Shown here one piece after another: positions 46,969 to 58,474 of a stretch of 64,000 nucleotides of DNA (its first letter is position 1; every line of letters starts with the position of its first letter). The stretch lies in NCBI GenBank assembly GCA_010015655.1, contig ML976700.1, forward strand, positions 190,390-254,389. The letters run 5' to 3'. The notes under the pieces were generated by a model that was not told where the DNA came from, did no database searches, and saw only the letters and a list, made by a program, of their open reading frames with translations. The translations under genes and the position numbers were made by a program. This DNA comes from Bimuria novae-zelandiae CBS 107.79. Lineage: Eukaryota; Ascomycota; Dothideomycetes; Pleosporales; Didymosphaeriaceae.

Positions 46969-49311
46969 TGAAACAAATTTGTAAGAGTTAGGGAGAAGAA
47001 TGCAAGTCTCGCACGGGGCGTGTAGACCCACGGTCGGGGAAAGGTCTTCCAAGCGATCGTTGCACGGTGCCATTAGATATTATTATAATAAGTAGAGGTT
47101 TCAGTTGTTATATTCGGAAGTTCAAGCTCCTGTTTCGTGTTTTTTAAAGTGTCGTTTTGCGACGGCACCTGCAAGCTCCGTTAGCACGTGCTCGATTTCT
47201 TCCCAACGGATATATGCGTCCCTGATGCTTAAACCGTACTCGGGGCCTTCTTTGCCCTCTTTGTCACGCTCTGATTGCCTAGCACCCGATGTGGTCCAGA
47301 CAACGGTTCTGACAATGGCGATGTGTAGTGAGTGGGAATACGAAGTTCATCTCCACTTACACACCAATCCAATGGCTGCTAAATGTCACCCATGATTATG
47401 TAGGAATGTCTTTATAGTCGCCTTCATATTTAAACGATGATCGATCAATATGCCCAGTCCTTCTCTGCTTGCGAGCTCTCTTGTTTGTGGAGGACCCGAA
47501 CTGTAGCAGCGCTTTCATTTTGTTATGCTTCATGACGTGCAGCTAATCAGGCAGCATGTCGTCATTTAGAAGTTCTCAATGGCCAGCACAACATGCTGTA
47601 CCCGTCCATGTCTCTGCAAGCTGAACCCGATTTTTGAAGAACTTGGAAATCAGATGTTTGGCTCTTGTAGCTTACTCGATTTTTCTCCCGCGAAGGTTTG
47701 GCTGTCTTTACATACTCGTCCTAATATCCCTGGAAAAGAAGTGTCAAATCGTTACCATAACGCACCGAGAGTGCTTCAAAGATCTGCACTTCTTACTTCG
47801 CTTCGGTCAAAAATAGACAAAACTACGAGTCCTGGAAAATATCTCGTTTCAGAGCACTGGAGGTATCACTCCTGTTATATGAATCCTGCAAATGCTCTCT
47901 GTATTTTGTGACTGTAGGGTCGAACCGTATGGATTGTTGCGCCGACCTTGCCACCCCATTGCCAACGTATGATAAGAAACAAGACTCAGAACACAGGTGG
48001 TAAGCCAAGTCAAATTGTGGAGATATCGGTCGTAATATTCATCCTTGTGTACGCCGCGCGTAAGAGTCGATGAAAAATGCATCATGCGAAGACAACGCGC
48101 TGTTGTGTAGCCGCTAATGAGAAAATACAAGATGTTTTCAGGCTTGAAGCTTGGGTGACGGCATTCCGCGGCACAGACCTCGTACGGACAGCAGAAAGTA
48201 TCCTGAATACCAGAGCGCAAGAATCTTTCCAGTCCTGTTCATTGATTATGGCACTTTTTCTGAGGTTATATGCGGTTGCCTCGGTTCCTTCTTGCCAAAT
48301 ACCACATCGTATCTTGGTCTATAGTCCGATGAGACGAGGAACTCCGTGGACTGTACGTGCCTGCTATGTTCTACACACCATACCAGCTCTGTATATCCAT
48401 TGACATTCTTCGACGTCCGGACCGACCTTCGCTTTTCGTCATCGATCGGGTATATCGGCTTGTTGAGAATTTCGGTGGCCAGATATCGCGAGACGACATT
48501 CTCGTCCGTTGAATCATCGTAGGAAACGGCTGCTGATCTCCAAACGTATGTATCGTTATCTGAGTTTGCGTGGATCTCTATGGTCGACGTTCTTTGGGTG
48601 TTGCGCTTCCGATGCTTCGGGTGATATCAGTCAGTATCCGTCCCCTTACCGCAGCCATATCGGACGAAGCTGACCTTTGATTTAGACCTTGATGAATGTA
48701 GTTTGATGCATGAGAACATCCTGCGCTGGAGATCCGGACTGAGCGCGCGATTTCGGGACGGTATGGGGGTGGGTACGCGAGAGGGTCACAGAAGCGCATC
48801 GCTCACCGGAAAGCTGAGACGGCTAAGCACGAACAGGCTGTCCTCCAGGCTGTCCTCCAGGTCATTGTGGCTATGGCGGTATGCATCACCCTTTGGGCAA
48901 AACCGGCGTCCGGAGGGCTCCTGCGGAACCGTGGCAACTCAACATCAAGGTGATTGGGTTGAAATATGGATTTTACCAGGATGCTGCAAGGCATATCCAA
49001 TGAAAACGCGTCTCATGAGACTCGTACTCGTTTGGGGGCGCGATGCGTCGCATCGGACCTGTGGTGCAAGGGGTTGCTGATTGGGGGAACGGGACCACGG
49101 TTCGTCTTGTGGTCCAAGCCATATCAGACGTCAGGCCAACATCTGCCACCAGGCTGCCACCGATGAACGCAGTTCTCCCGTTAGCGCAATAATCCCTGCT
49201 GTTGGTGTCTTTCGCATCAGTGGCTTATCGTCCTCCACACAACTTTTCCTGGCAGGGTGTCGGTGTCAATGTTCCGACACCGACACAGAGTTTTTGATGT
49301 TCAGCAGCTAA
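46969..49311. other. Long stretch without a recognised gene
   Basis: About 2.3 kb of ordinary composition from the transporter start to the second transposon nest. Open frames are short and none resembles a protein family. A short perfect hairpin lies at 49257-49286. The sequence could hold relics of a gene, but I cannot support any. Confidence 0.4.
49257..49286. repeat. Perfect 11 bp hairpin
   Basis: GTGTCGGTGTC and its exact reverse complement GACACCGACAC are separated by eight bases (aatgttcc). It lies 25 bases outside the left edge of the TAA-flanked transposon. It could be a terminator-like fold, a protein site or chance. Confidence 0.7.
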
Positions 49312-49337
49312 GGGCCTGTTCGGTGGCCGTAATCTCA
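49312..49337 (+). repeat. Left terminal inverted repeat (TAA-type element)
   Basis: GGGCCTGTTCGGTGGCCG followed by TAATCTCA. The mate at the right end has CAATCTCA, a single C/T difference. Confidence 0.85.
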
Positions 49338-51818
49338 ACCTTGATTTATCTCACTATACCAAAAGTAGGTAGACTAAGAGAATATTAATGTCGTGTTTAG
49401 TTTAAGCGTAATTTTAATATTATAAATAAAAGTCTAATTTTATTAAATAGTCCGAGCTAAATTTACTTTCACTAGTACTAATAAAATTCTTATTTATACC
49501 TATTTAAGAGTAAAATTATAATTTTCACTAAGCTTAAAATCTGAAGTTTAATCTAATATAATTTTAGCGTTTTTAACTTTTATAATACTTAATATAGAGA
49601 GATATACAGGCCTTATAAAATAATAATAATAATAATAATTTTAGTATTAAATAACGCTGCTAAGATAGCCCTTACTCCCCGTATAAGGATAAATAAGTAT
49701 AAAGGTAATATATATTTAAAGGTAGTATAGCTACTTAGGTGCCTCGCTAATAACTTATATTTATATAAAGATACCTAATTATAGTAGAAGGCATTTTAAT
49801 AGCTTATTAAGTACTATATGCTATACGTTAGAGATAGCTAAATAATTAAGAAAAAAATACTTGTTTTTTAAACGTTTGCGCGTAGGATACTGGCTAGCAA
49901 AAAGCTAAGTACTACTATAGGCACATACTAAGTATAATGTACTTTAAAAGTAAGTAACTAGTACGAGCGAGTGACTAAAAATGGCAAGGCCCTATTAAAA
50001 TCTATACTTTTTATAATAGTATAGAATGCGTATAAATAGTTATAAGAAATCGTAGTAGGCTAATCTACTTAGAATTTACTTTTACTTCTTTTTACACGTA
50101 TGCGAATTATATTTAGTCTTACTATAGTATTTATACTGCTATTAAGTTAATTTACCTTTGTTAGCGCTTATTTTCTTTCCTATCTTTTTTTATTACTACG
50201 TGCTATAAAGTCTTTTAGAGTAGCTAGCCTCTAGCCCATTTTAGCTATAAGAACTCTTTCTTACTATTGTTACTTTTTTTATAATTTTTATTACGTAGTG
50301 GCCTTGTTAGTAGCTTAGAGCTTAGTAATTTACTTTTACGCTAATACTGACTTATACGCTACTCCTACTACGCCTTATATTATTATTTTAAAGACTTTAA
50401 TTATATTTATTAAGAAACTATTTAGGTCCCTCTAAATTTTTACTTTTACGAACATTATTTTCGACCTAAATTCTAGCGTATTACTAGGCGTCTATAATTA
50501 CTATAGGCTACTATTGGCTACTAGTAGTAGTGTGCGTAGACAAATGTTAAGTGTTAATATTATTACTTTTAGATTAAGAGGAACAAGACTAGCGCCTTAA
50601 AAGCTTTCTTAAATATTACTTTAAGTAAGTATAATTTTATAAGTAGTAGTAAAGTAAGGTAAGAGCTTAATTTTAGTAATATATATAATATAATTACGTA
50701 TTAGAACTTTAGCTTAGCGCCTATACGCCTTCTTTAATAGTAAGAAATAGCCTATATTAAGTAACTATAGGAGGTATAATAAAAATAAAAATATATAAAA
50801 AGTAATAATCTTATTCTCCTTATAATAGTCCCAGAATTTAAGCGAGTTATTAATTTTACAGTTAATAATAATAAGTATACGTGCTATACTAATAATACGA
50901 CTTTTTATATATTTATTAAACTACTTTAGCTACTATAGTCTAGACTCTTTTATTATTTAGCTATTCTTAAAGACTATAATAACTTAACTATAAAGTAGAT
51001 CCTTATCTTTATACTAGATAGAGAGGCAGTACTTACCCTAAAAGATATAAAAGGGTGGAATTATCTAGTCTATTATATAATTCCCTAAGTAGTTATAGTT
51101 TATTTTTAATTACCTTATTATATACCTTTTAGCCTGGCTTCACGCTTAAAAGTCTATAATAACTACTTCTATTAATATTAGGCCTATTATAAAGTTAGTC
51201 ATATTAAAGATATTAGTATCCTTATTTAAGATACTATACTTAGCTTTAATAATCTTTATAAGCTAAAACTAGCCTTATATAGTCTTAAGGTCCTTATAAA
51301 GGATTCATTTATAGTTATACTTTTAATTAAACTTAACTTAGAACTTGAACTAGCACTTTATAAAGTTTATAGCCTAGTTTTAACTAATAGGCTTCCGGCG
51401 CCGCTTAGCTAATAAAAAATTAGTTATATTTTTAATAGTAATAAGTGAGAGCAGAAATACTTCCGTATTTAAGTTAAATATATATAAAATAATAACCTAC
51501 CCCTTTATCTTAAGTACATTTATAAAGTTAAGTATATAATTAGGTAAAAAGATTACTCTAGCGCGTCTTTATTTTAATATAATTTTAATATTGCTATAAA
51601 CCATTATAGCGTATAAAATTAAGAGTAGCATGCCTTTTTTAATAGCTTAAAATATAAGCAACAATTAGGCTTTTAATTTTACTAATTAATTAAGTAGTTA
51701 AGATATCCCGTTATACTATAAGTAATAGTACGTTTTAATAGAGTTTTAGTATTTCTAGTTACTCGGTTGTGTCGATCACTCGCTTGTGGAGTACGTTAAT
51801 TACTATATATATATACAT

Positions 51819-54000
51819 TGTTAGGATCTGTTAGGATCTAACATGATGCGCGGCGGGACATCGGTACTTATCTATACGTCCTAGCCAAGATTCCTAACTT
51901 AGCCACGAATCACGTGACAAGTCACGCGTCCTAAAAATATTGGAAGTCCCAGAAGTACCTTGACATATAGGACCTTGGGACAAATAGGACTCTAGGATCT
52001 ATAGGATAAGACTTATATATAGGAATACTAAAGATAAATCTTCTATCTTCGTGTTTAACCTTATATTTAATATGTTATTTAAATTATACTTAGGGCTTAA
52101 ATAATTTATCTATAAGCACGTATTACTTTTAATACTTATAACTTTATTAATACGCGTAAGCTATTAATAACCCTTACTTATTTTAATATTACTTTTACAT
52201 AAGTATCAATCCTAGTCCCCTTTAGGACTGGCTATCCTAAAAGGCTTAATATCTTAAACACCCTTAATATAAGCGAATACAAAACCCTTTCTAATATAAT
52301 AGATATTTCTAAGAAAAGTATTACTACTATAAAAGATAAAAGAAGCTACTATAAATAAACTAATTTTTTTTTTGTAATTATAAGCATACGGAACTCTAGA
52401 TCTTATAACTTAACCTATACTTTTATAAAATAAGGAAAGAATAGAAAGAGGCTAATAAGACTATATTTACCTTTACTTATATAAGAAGAGATACCCCTAA
52501 GTAGATTAAACTATATTTTAATGAATAATTAGTTAGAAATAACATCGGTAGGGGTATAACTAATAAAATTATACAAGAATATAATAATTTCTATAAAAAA
52601 AAATTCAAGTAATAATTTAAAATTACTAATAAAGTACCTATTACTAAAAAAGCTATATAAAATATCTAATAAATGTGAGGACGAGCGCGGGCTCCTGCAT
52701 CGAAAGAGTAGATGAGGTAAGTTGGCTCTATTTCAGCTACACTAAGATGAGGAGACTGTCGGTATACAGGCCTGCGGGACTTTTAAGCGCTGCCGCTCGG
52801 CGCGGAACATCTATCTATCCGAGAGTCACGCTAGCGTACAAGGTCATGTGACCTGCCAGTGTGCAGGTCCGTCACAATAAACTTGTTTTATAGTAAAATG
52901 TAACGCTAAATTTCGTAAATACTTAAACTAAGTCCTTTAGAACAACATTAGTCTTATAATAATATACTATAAGGAACTAAAAAAGGTAGTATAAGAAGAA
53001 TTACAGTAGTGTAAAAACTAATACTATAAAGGTACTATTAAAGGAATCTATTTAAATTAATAAAAATTAGTATATATTAGAGCGTAACTTATGCTAAAAC
53101 TAAAGTAAAAAGTAAGCTAATGAACTACCTGTAATAGATATTAATTATTATAATTATACGCAAATGTCTTATCTAAAGTAAGATAACTATAGCCACTAAC
53201 CTATAGAAGGAATCTAGTATCACCGCTAACTTAACACTATAAAAAGGGAATAGGAAAGGTCTTAGGCCTTTAAAAGCCTAATAACTAAGAATGTATCTCT
53301 AATAGAACTTGCCTACTAAGGACTAAGACATGTACCTATTTTATATATAATAAACTAGGCCACATTTCCAGGAACTATAGATTTAAGAATAAAGTTATTA
53401 GACAGTTAAATATACTAACTATTAACTACAGAGAAATAGAAGATAAAAAATAGCAGGTAATACTCTCTATTAAGCTACTTAATAGTGACTTAGAGCGATT
53501 AGACTTGCCTAATTTATAACTATATATAAATATAAAGACGTATTAGATATAAAATAAATTAAGCTAACTTAATAATTTTTTACACTATACCTAAATAGAA
53601 ATAATTAGATAAAGAAGACTATAAACGTCTTTAACTTTATAAAATAACATTAACTGTGCGACGAAGATTTTAGGTATACTACTTTAAAATAAGTACTAAC
53701 TACGCAATATCTTAAATAAACTAATATAACTAGTAAAAAAAAATCGCGAGTAGGCTGATATACGCTACTAAAATAATACTAAAAAGAGTTGCCCTATTAA
53801 AAATCTAAAATATAAACTAAAGTAGAACTTAGACTACCAAAACCCCTTGCACGAGATTCTACACTAAAGGTTCTATAAAAAATTTAATATAACATTTACT
53901 TCTACGCTAAACAATAAAGATATTTCCCTCTATAGTAATAATGATATTATTAAGAATAGTTTAATTATCTAATCTCGTACTATAACATCCATCTCTAGGA
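51819..54000 (+). mobile_element. Partial Gypsy element 4 (LTR plus gag region), plus strand
   Basis: An LTR from 51819 or 51829 (the start TGTTAGGATC is duplicated) to about 52251, ending CTATCC...CTTAATA, then the spacer TTAAACACCCTTAATATA. Both the LTR ends and the spacer match Gypsy-2 read on its coding strand, so the two belong to related families. Beyond it is stop-ridden gag-like DNA. No 3' LTR was found, and the right limit is approximate. Confidence 0.55.
52674..52876. repeat. Solo LTR, 203 bp, with ATAAA target duplication
   Basis: Starts TGTGAGGACGAGCGCG and ends GGTCCGTCACA. A perfect 5 bp repeat ATAAA lies on both sides (52669-52673 and 52877-52881). It is GC-rich inside very AT-rich DNA, so it was not hit by RIP: it is either recent, or too short or too rare to be recognised. 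No internal sequence or partner LTR is present. Confidence 0.8.
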
Positions 54001-54030
54001 GAAGCGAAAAGTAAGGTATAGGCTAGGCTG

Positions 54031-54447
54031 GTAAATGGATTGGGTCGCAAGGGCCACAATTGGATCTAACTAAGCAGAACACTAAAATTTCAAAACTTAA
54101 ACTCTCTATAACTTTATAAATAGAGGAGCTATACTTATGCAATCTTAATATAAGATATATATATATTTATAGTAACATATTTAATTTTTAGAGAATTATA
54201 TAGTATATTAAGTCATGAACCCTAAAAAAAGACGTAAAATACTACTAAAAGATAGTTTCTCTCTAAAATAAATATAAAGTAACGACTTTTTTTTAAAATT
54301 GTATAACTTATATATATATACACATCGTAATATGTTTATATAAGAGTAGTCCCTATATTTAAAAAGTTATAGAGAGTTTAAGTTTTGAAATTTTGGTGCT
54401 CTGCTTAGTCAGACCCAACTGTGGCCCGTGCGCCCCAACCCATTTAC
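54031..54447. mobile_element. 417 bp inverted-repeat element (MITE-like)
   Basis: The ends begin GTAAATGG[A/G]TTGGG and are reverse complements over roughly 100 bases each, including CTAAGCAGA and CAAAACTTAAACTCTCT. The differences are nearly all C/T or G/A. The middle is AT-rich with no coding capacity. No target duplication is obvious. A short, non-coding element with such long inverted arms could fold into a hairpin. Confidence 0.7.
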
Positions 54448-54518
54448 AAAGCGTAGTTATTTTTTATAAGACTTTCTTAATAATATCACGTGTCTTTTAC
54501 GCGCCTATAGGGACGCAC

Positions 54519-54613
<95 letters not shown>

Positions 54614-54783
54614 NNNNNNNNNNNNNNNNNNNNNNNNNNNNNNNNNNNNNNNNNNNNNNNNNNNNNNNNNNNNNNNNNNNNNNNNNNNNNNNNNNNNNNN
54701 NNNNNNNNNNNNNNNNNNNNNNNNNNNNNNNNNNNNNNNNNNNNNNNNNNNNNNNNNNNNNNNNNNNNNNNNNNNNNNNNNNN

Positions 54784-54878
<95 letters not shown>

Positions 54879-54972
54879 TATTATTATTTATTATTTTTAT
54901 TATTTTTCATTATTTTTATTATTTTTATTATTTTTTATTATTTTTATTATTTTTATTATTTTTATTATTTTT
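54519..54972. repeat. (TTA)n microsatellite with an assembly gap
   Basis: Pure TTA/ATT repeats from 54519 to 54613 and 54784 to about 54879, then degenerate units of the type ttattttta. The 170 N between are presumably more of the same repeat, which is why assembly failed. Confidence 0.95.
54614..54783. other. Assembly gap (170 N) in the microsatellite
   Basis: Run of N bordered on both sides by TTA repeats. Confidence 0.95.
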
Positions 54973-55718
54973 AGTAGTAGTAGCACTATTAGAATTTGAT
55001 TACTAAACTAATATAATAATTAATTAACTAATATTCTTTCCCCTAGTGCTATTAGCTATAACGTTGTTAAATAATTACTAATAAAAATTCTTATTTTAGA
55101 GAGGTTTAATAAAGAACTTTTAAGCTTCTAAATTAAAGTACGCGTTTAGAGACTTCTTATTACTAATAATATTACTAAACCTATTTATAGTAAAGTTAAA
55201 GAGGTTATTTAATTATTATTAGATTTACTAATCTACTTCATAGCTATTATACTAATTCTTAGCCTATTAAATAGAAATTATAAACCCTAGTAGAGTAACT
55301 ATAAACATCTTTATAATAATTATACACTATATAAAGGCCTTGTAACTAATATTAGTACGCTAGCTATAGTTCTTTACTTATTTAATTAGTAACGTTAAAA
55401 GCGTCTCTACTATTTATAGTATTTAAAAACTATAATTTTAGCTATCCCCAGACGTTAGCAATAATATAAAAAGATATTAAAATCTATATAGGTATCTATA
55501 ATATGACTAGTGTCTACCTCTATGAGAACTCTCGCGGCCTATCTTAAGCAGGTATAGTAGGGCTCGCTATAGTAATAATAAAATAAAATTACGTAATTAC
55601 TAGATATAAGCTTAAATTTAGTGCGTTAGAAGTAGGGGTGTAGAAGATTTAGTGTGGCTAGTAGCTATATAAAAAATTTCACGCTAGCGCCTTGCTATAA
55701 TCGTCCGAGATCACGAAA

Positions 55719-55744
55719 TGAGATTGCGGCCACCGAACAGGCCC
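55719..55744 (-). repeat. Right terminal inverted repeat (TAA-type element)
   Basis: Reverse complement of 49312-49337 with one C/T difference, followed by TAA. Confidence 0.85.
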
Positions 55745-56230
55745 TAAAGCGCAATCGGCAGTGACGTCGCTCCGCACGTGGCGCACCGCGTGAATGTTCC
55801 ACAATTCCTCGAATGTATTTTATGCAGTTACTGATCGAGGACGGTGAACTTACAAGTTCGGCTCTAGGCGTAAACCTCCAGGGCTTGATACTTCCCAAGT
55901 TCCCAGACATGCATACAATGTCGAGTGTATTTTGAACCATCTACAGGCATGCTTGCATGAGGGACTGGAAACCCTACTATCTATCCGCGAAAAAGGCGTC
56001 CTAGCCTTGCAAAAATGGCCCTGGTACATCTCAGCCGATGCAAGATGCCTTGTCGAATGCAACACGATCATCTGCATGTCCTCAAGTCCTGTCGCAGGAC
56101 ACCCTCAGCAGCCTACCGGTGAGAAGGCTGGCTTTCTTGCGATAACATAAAAGAGAACGACTTCATATACAGTATGTCCTGCGGGTGAACGATTCCAACC
56201 GATTTCTGGCACGGCCAACCACTCATCATA

Positions 56231-57279
56231 ATGGGCACGCACGTCCTGCCCCTACATAACGTGCAACTCAATACAATGCCGCGATTACCGGCGAACACGA
56301 CCAACGCAAACACAACCCACCCGGGACTCATAAAGGGCTACCCGATGCTAGCCGGACAAATCCAAGTACAGCCTGAGATGGCCATCTTTCGTCGTTTCAT
56401 TGCACTCAATGCTGAAAATATCCTCTACCTTCAAGCGGAGCTTACCTTTCTCGAAAACGAGCTGCGGAAACAGCAACTGAAAGATAACAGTAGTAACCAC
56501 GAAAAGAAAATAAAGTACGCTGTAAATTGGTACCAGCTCCGTAACTCTCACAGGAACGGAGATACCAAACAACTAGACCTTGTGCAAAGAATCAGGGAAA
56601 CGCTGTGGCAGTATAGTAGGCATCGTATAAGCTCGGTCGAATGATTACATCGCTAACATCGGTGCAGACGAAGCGCTTACGCAGCAGTCTCGCATCCTCT
56701 CATACCCGGAACCAGATCGGTACGATCTCAAATATATGTAGAGATTCCTCCATAGCAAGCAACACATGGACCTTTCACTCCTCGGACCTGACGCTACAAC
56801 ATGGGGTTCTGTCTCTGAGCCGCATTCACACAGTCCCGATCTGGCGTCCTTATGTCCTAGACGAAAGGAGGACCCGTTCTCGAATTGGGTGGCGGATAAC
56901 GCGATCACCAAGTTAGTTCGTTGCGGCTGCGCTTGCTTCATGAAGTCATCACGCGCGCATATGCGAGGCATCGTCGGCTATGAAGACGTCAGAGTTATGC
57001 AGGTCACTTATTGGCTGACGAGCGTTATTGCGTCTCTCCTTCCAATAGGTTCAATTGTGATCTTGTACAAAGTCCATTCCATGGCTGCTAGACTGGGAAT
57101 CATCGCGGCGTTTAACGTTTTAGTATCTCTTTGCTTGAACGCTTTCACGAATGCGAAGCGCGCGGAAGTATTCGCCATTACCGCAGCGTTAGTAAACCCT
57201 TTTGTGACGTGGGAAGAGCTAACGTGAGAACAGATTCGCCGCTGTTCAAGTTGTATTCGTAAGCGCAGATAAAGCGTGA
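56231..57279 (+). pseudogene. DUF6594-type membrane protein with one in-frame TAG
   Basis: DUF6594 is a common fungal family of unknown function. It has a cytosolic helical region and membrane segments at the C-terminus. Exons 56231-56624, 56668-57187 and 57234-57279 (introns 43 and 46 bp, both with CTAAC branch points) sum to 960 nt. Seen: KGYPMLAGQIQ...MAIFRRFIALNAEN and LQAELTFLENEL (family N-terminal pattern), and HEALTQQSRILSYPEP. Three membrane segments follow: TSVIASLLPIGSIVILY, GIIAAFNVLVSLCLNAF, and FAITAAFAAVQVVFV, the typical end of the family. The only defect is TAG at 56739-56741 after DLKYM, where CAG (Gln) is expected. All else, including the frame, is intact, so the lesion is young or an error. 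Confidence 0.72.
56739..56741 (+). other. In-frame nonsense codon in the DUF6594 gene
   Basis: TAG between DLKYM and RFLHSKQH. A CAG-to-TAG change (CpA context) would explain it. The gene begins about 490 bases from the right edge of the second transposon nest. Confidence 0.6.
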
Positions 57280-58447
57280 GGGTGTCTGCATGGGTACGAC
57301 TACAAGCACGTGCGTAGCCTGTTGGAGATACAAAATCGGCCACCTGATAGTGTTTGCACCCTCATACTCAGACGTTTACCTGGGTATGACTGCGCTGAAA
57401 TTCCTGGAGGACAAAAGAAACCATGATAAAAGTCATAACAGGACAAGTGCCCCGAAGGCGAGCAGCGAAACGCAGCTGAGGTGTGACAATAGTTTGTGCG
57501 TAATAAGGCGCCTAATCATCTCAGGCACGGGATATCATTACCCTTGTATATGCATGGTCATAGAACCCTATCGCAGAAGCGGAAGGCGGAATATTGCTTC
57601 TGGCAAGCCCCTTCTTGATAAGCCGTACCACCCTAAACTTTTCCCGATGCTATTTCCCAATTCCCCCAGACCGATTGATCCGTAAAACAAAGGAGAACGC
57701 GAGATTGAGGTTGCTCGCAAGAAGAAAAGGCGAAGAAGGGATAGATGGCAACGGAACGGCGTCGCTCATACTTCGTCTAACATTAATGTGCCTGGAATGA
57801 CCTTTTGTCCGAAGCGCCTTGATGATTCCTGTCCAGCAGAGAAGTTACTCCCAGAATGCCCGGAAGATATGCAAAGAAGAAGCCAAGGATTCACAATCTC
57901 GTAGCAGCCGTCGAACGGGTGGCGGCACACTTGGACAGGTTTTGATCCTCGTCCGATGGCGAAGCGTACTCAGCGTGGTTGCCGTATTCGATACCGCTAT
58001 GGAAGACGATGTACCATTAAGAAGCCGAAGTAGACTTCTGGTCGAGACTTTGTGTCACAAAATTTGTAAGGGTGTGGGCGTCTGACGCGAAGGTGAAGGT
58101 CGAGCTTTGTTCAAGACGGAGCCTTTTTGCGAGATGGCTGGGTGGTCGCCAGCTCCGTCGAAAGCGAGAGTTTCTCAGTATTCTGCGAGCGCTCGAGCGT
58201 ATTCAAGACGATATGCTTCGCCATAGGCTCTCTGACCGGCGTCATGGGCTCGACGATGTGCATAGTCTTTGCACTCTTGCTGCACGGAACATTAGCCGAG
58301 CAAACGAAGTGTTGGTGGAATACGGACCTCGTATGTATCGGCCTGGCCCATCTCTCTAGTCTCATACTGACGTGCTTGTCTGGCTGTAGATTCTTTCGCA
58401 TGTGCGTTACGTTCTTTGCCTTGGTCAGCCGTGTGACACACCATCAA
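57280..58447. other. Stretch with weak open frames only
   Basis: No recognised domain. The best candidate is the hydrophobic frame at 58127-58474, listed separately. Confidence 0.35.
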
Positions 58448-58474
58448 TCAGGCATACATACTGTCAATATCTAG
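58127..58474 (+). CDS. Possible small membrane protein or exon, 115 aa
   Basis: Open frame with two or three hydrophobic stretches (ICFAIGSLTGVMGSTMCIVF, LVCIGLAHLSSLILTCLSG, MCVTFFALVSRV) separated by short polar loops, as in a multi-pass membrane protein. It overlaps the 3' end of the minus-strand retropepsin-like gene by 27 bases. It lies on the same strand as the DUF6594 gene. It could be a chance frame. Confidence 0.25.
   Translation: MRDGWVVASSVESESFSVFCERSSVFKTICFAIGSLTGVMGSTMCIVFALLLHGTLAEQTKCWWNTDLVCIGLAHLSSLILTCLSGCRFFRMCVTFFALVSRVTHHQSGIHTVNI

Larger units (their letters stand above)
49312..55744. mobile_element. PIF/Harbinger-type DNA transposon nest, TAA target duplication
   Basis: The ends are inverted repeats of 26 bp starting GGGCCTGTTCGGTGGCCG (49312-49337 and 55719-55744) with one C/T mismatch. 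They are flanked by TAA on each side (49309-49311 and 55745-55747), matching the TWA duplication of PIF/Harbinger elements. The terminal GGGCCTGTT is also typical of that superfamily. The interior is AT-rich and RIP-degraded. I could not read a transposase with confidence. The length of 6.4 kb is inflated by later insertions: a Gypsy fragment, a solo LTR, a 417 bp inverted-repeat element and a (TTA)n tract. Confidence 0.75.

Noticed and set aside
47849..48220. Minus-strand 123-codon frame
   Set aside because: No domain, no good start context and no flanking exon; probably chance.
54393..54974. 193-codon frame of Tyr/Ile repeats
   Set aside because: It is only the translation of the (TTA)n microsatellite and the N gap.
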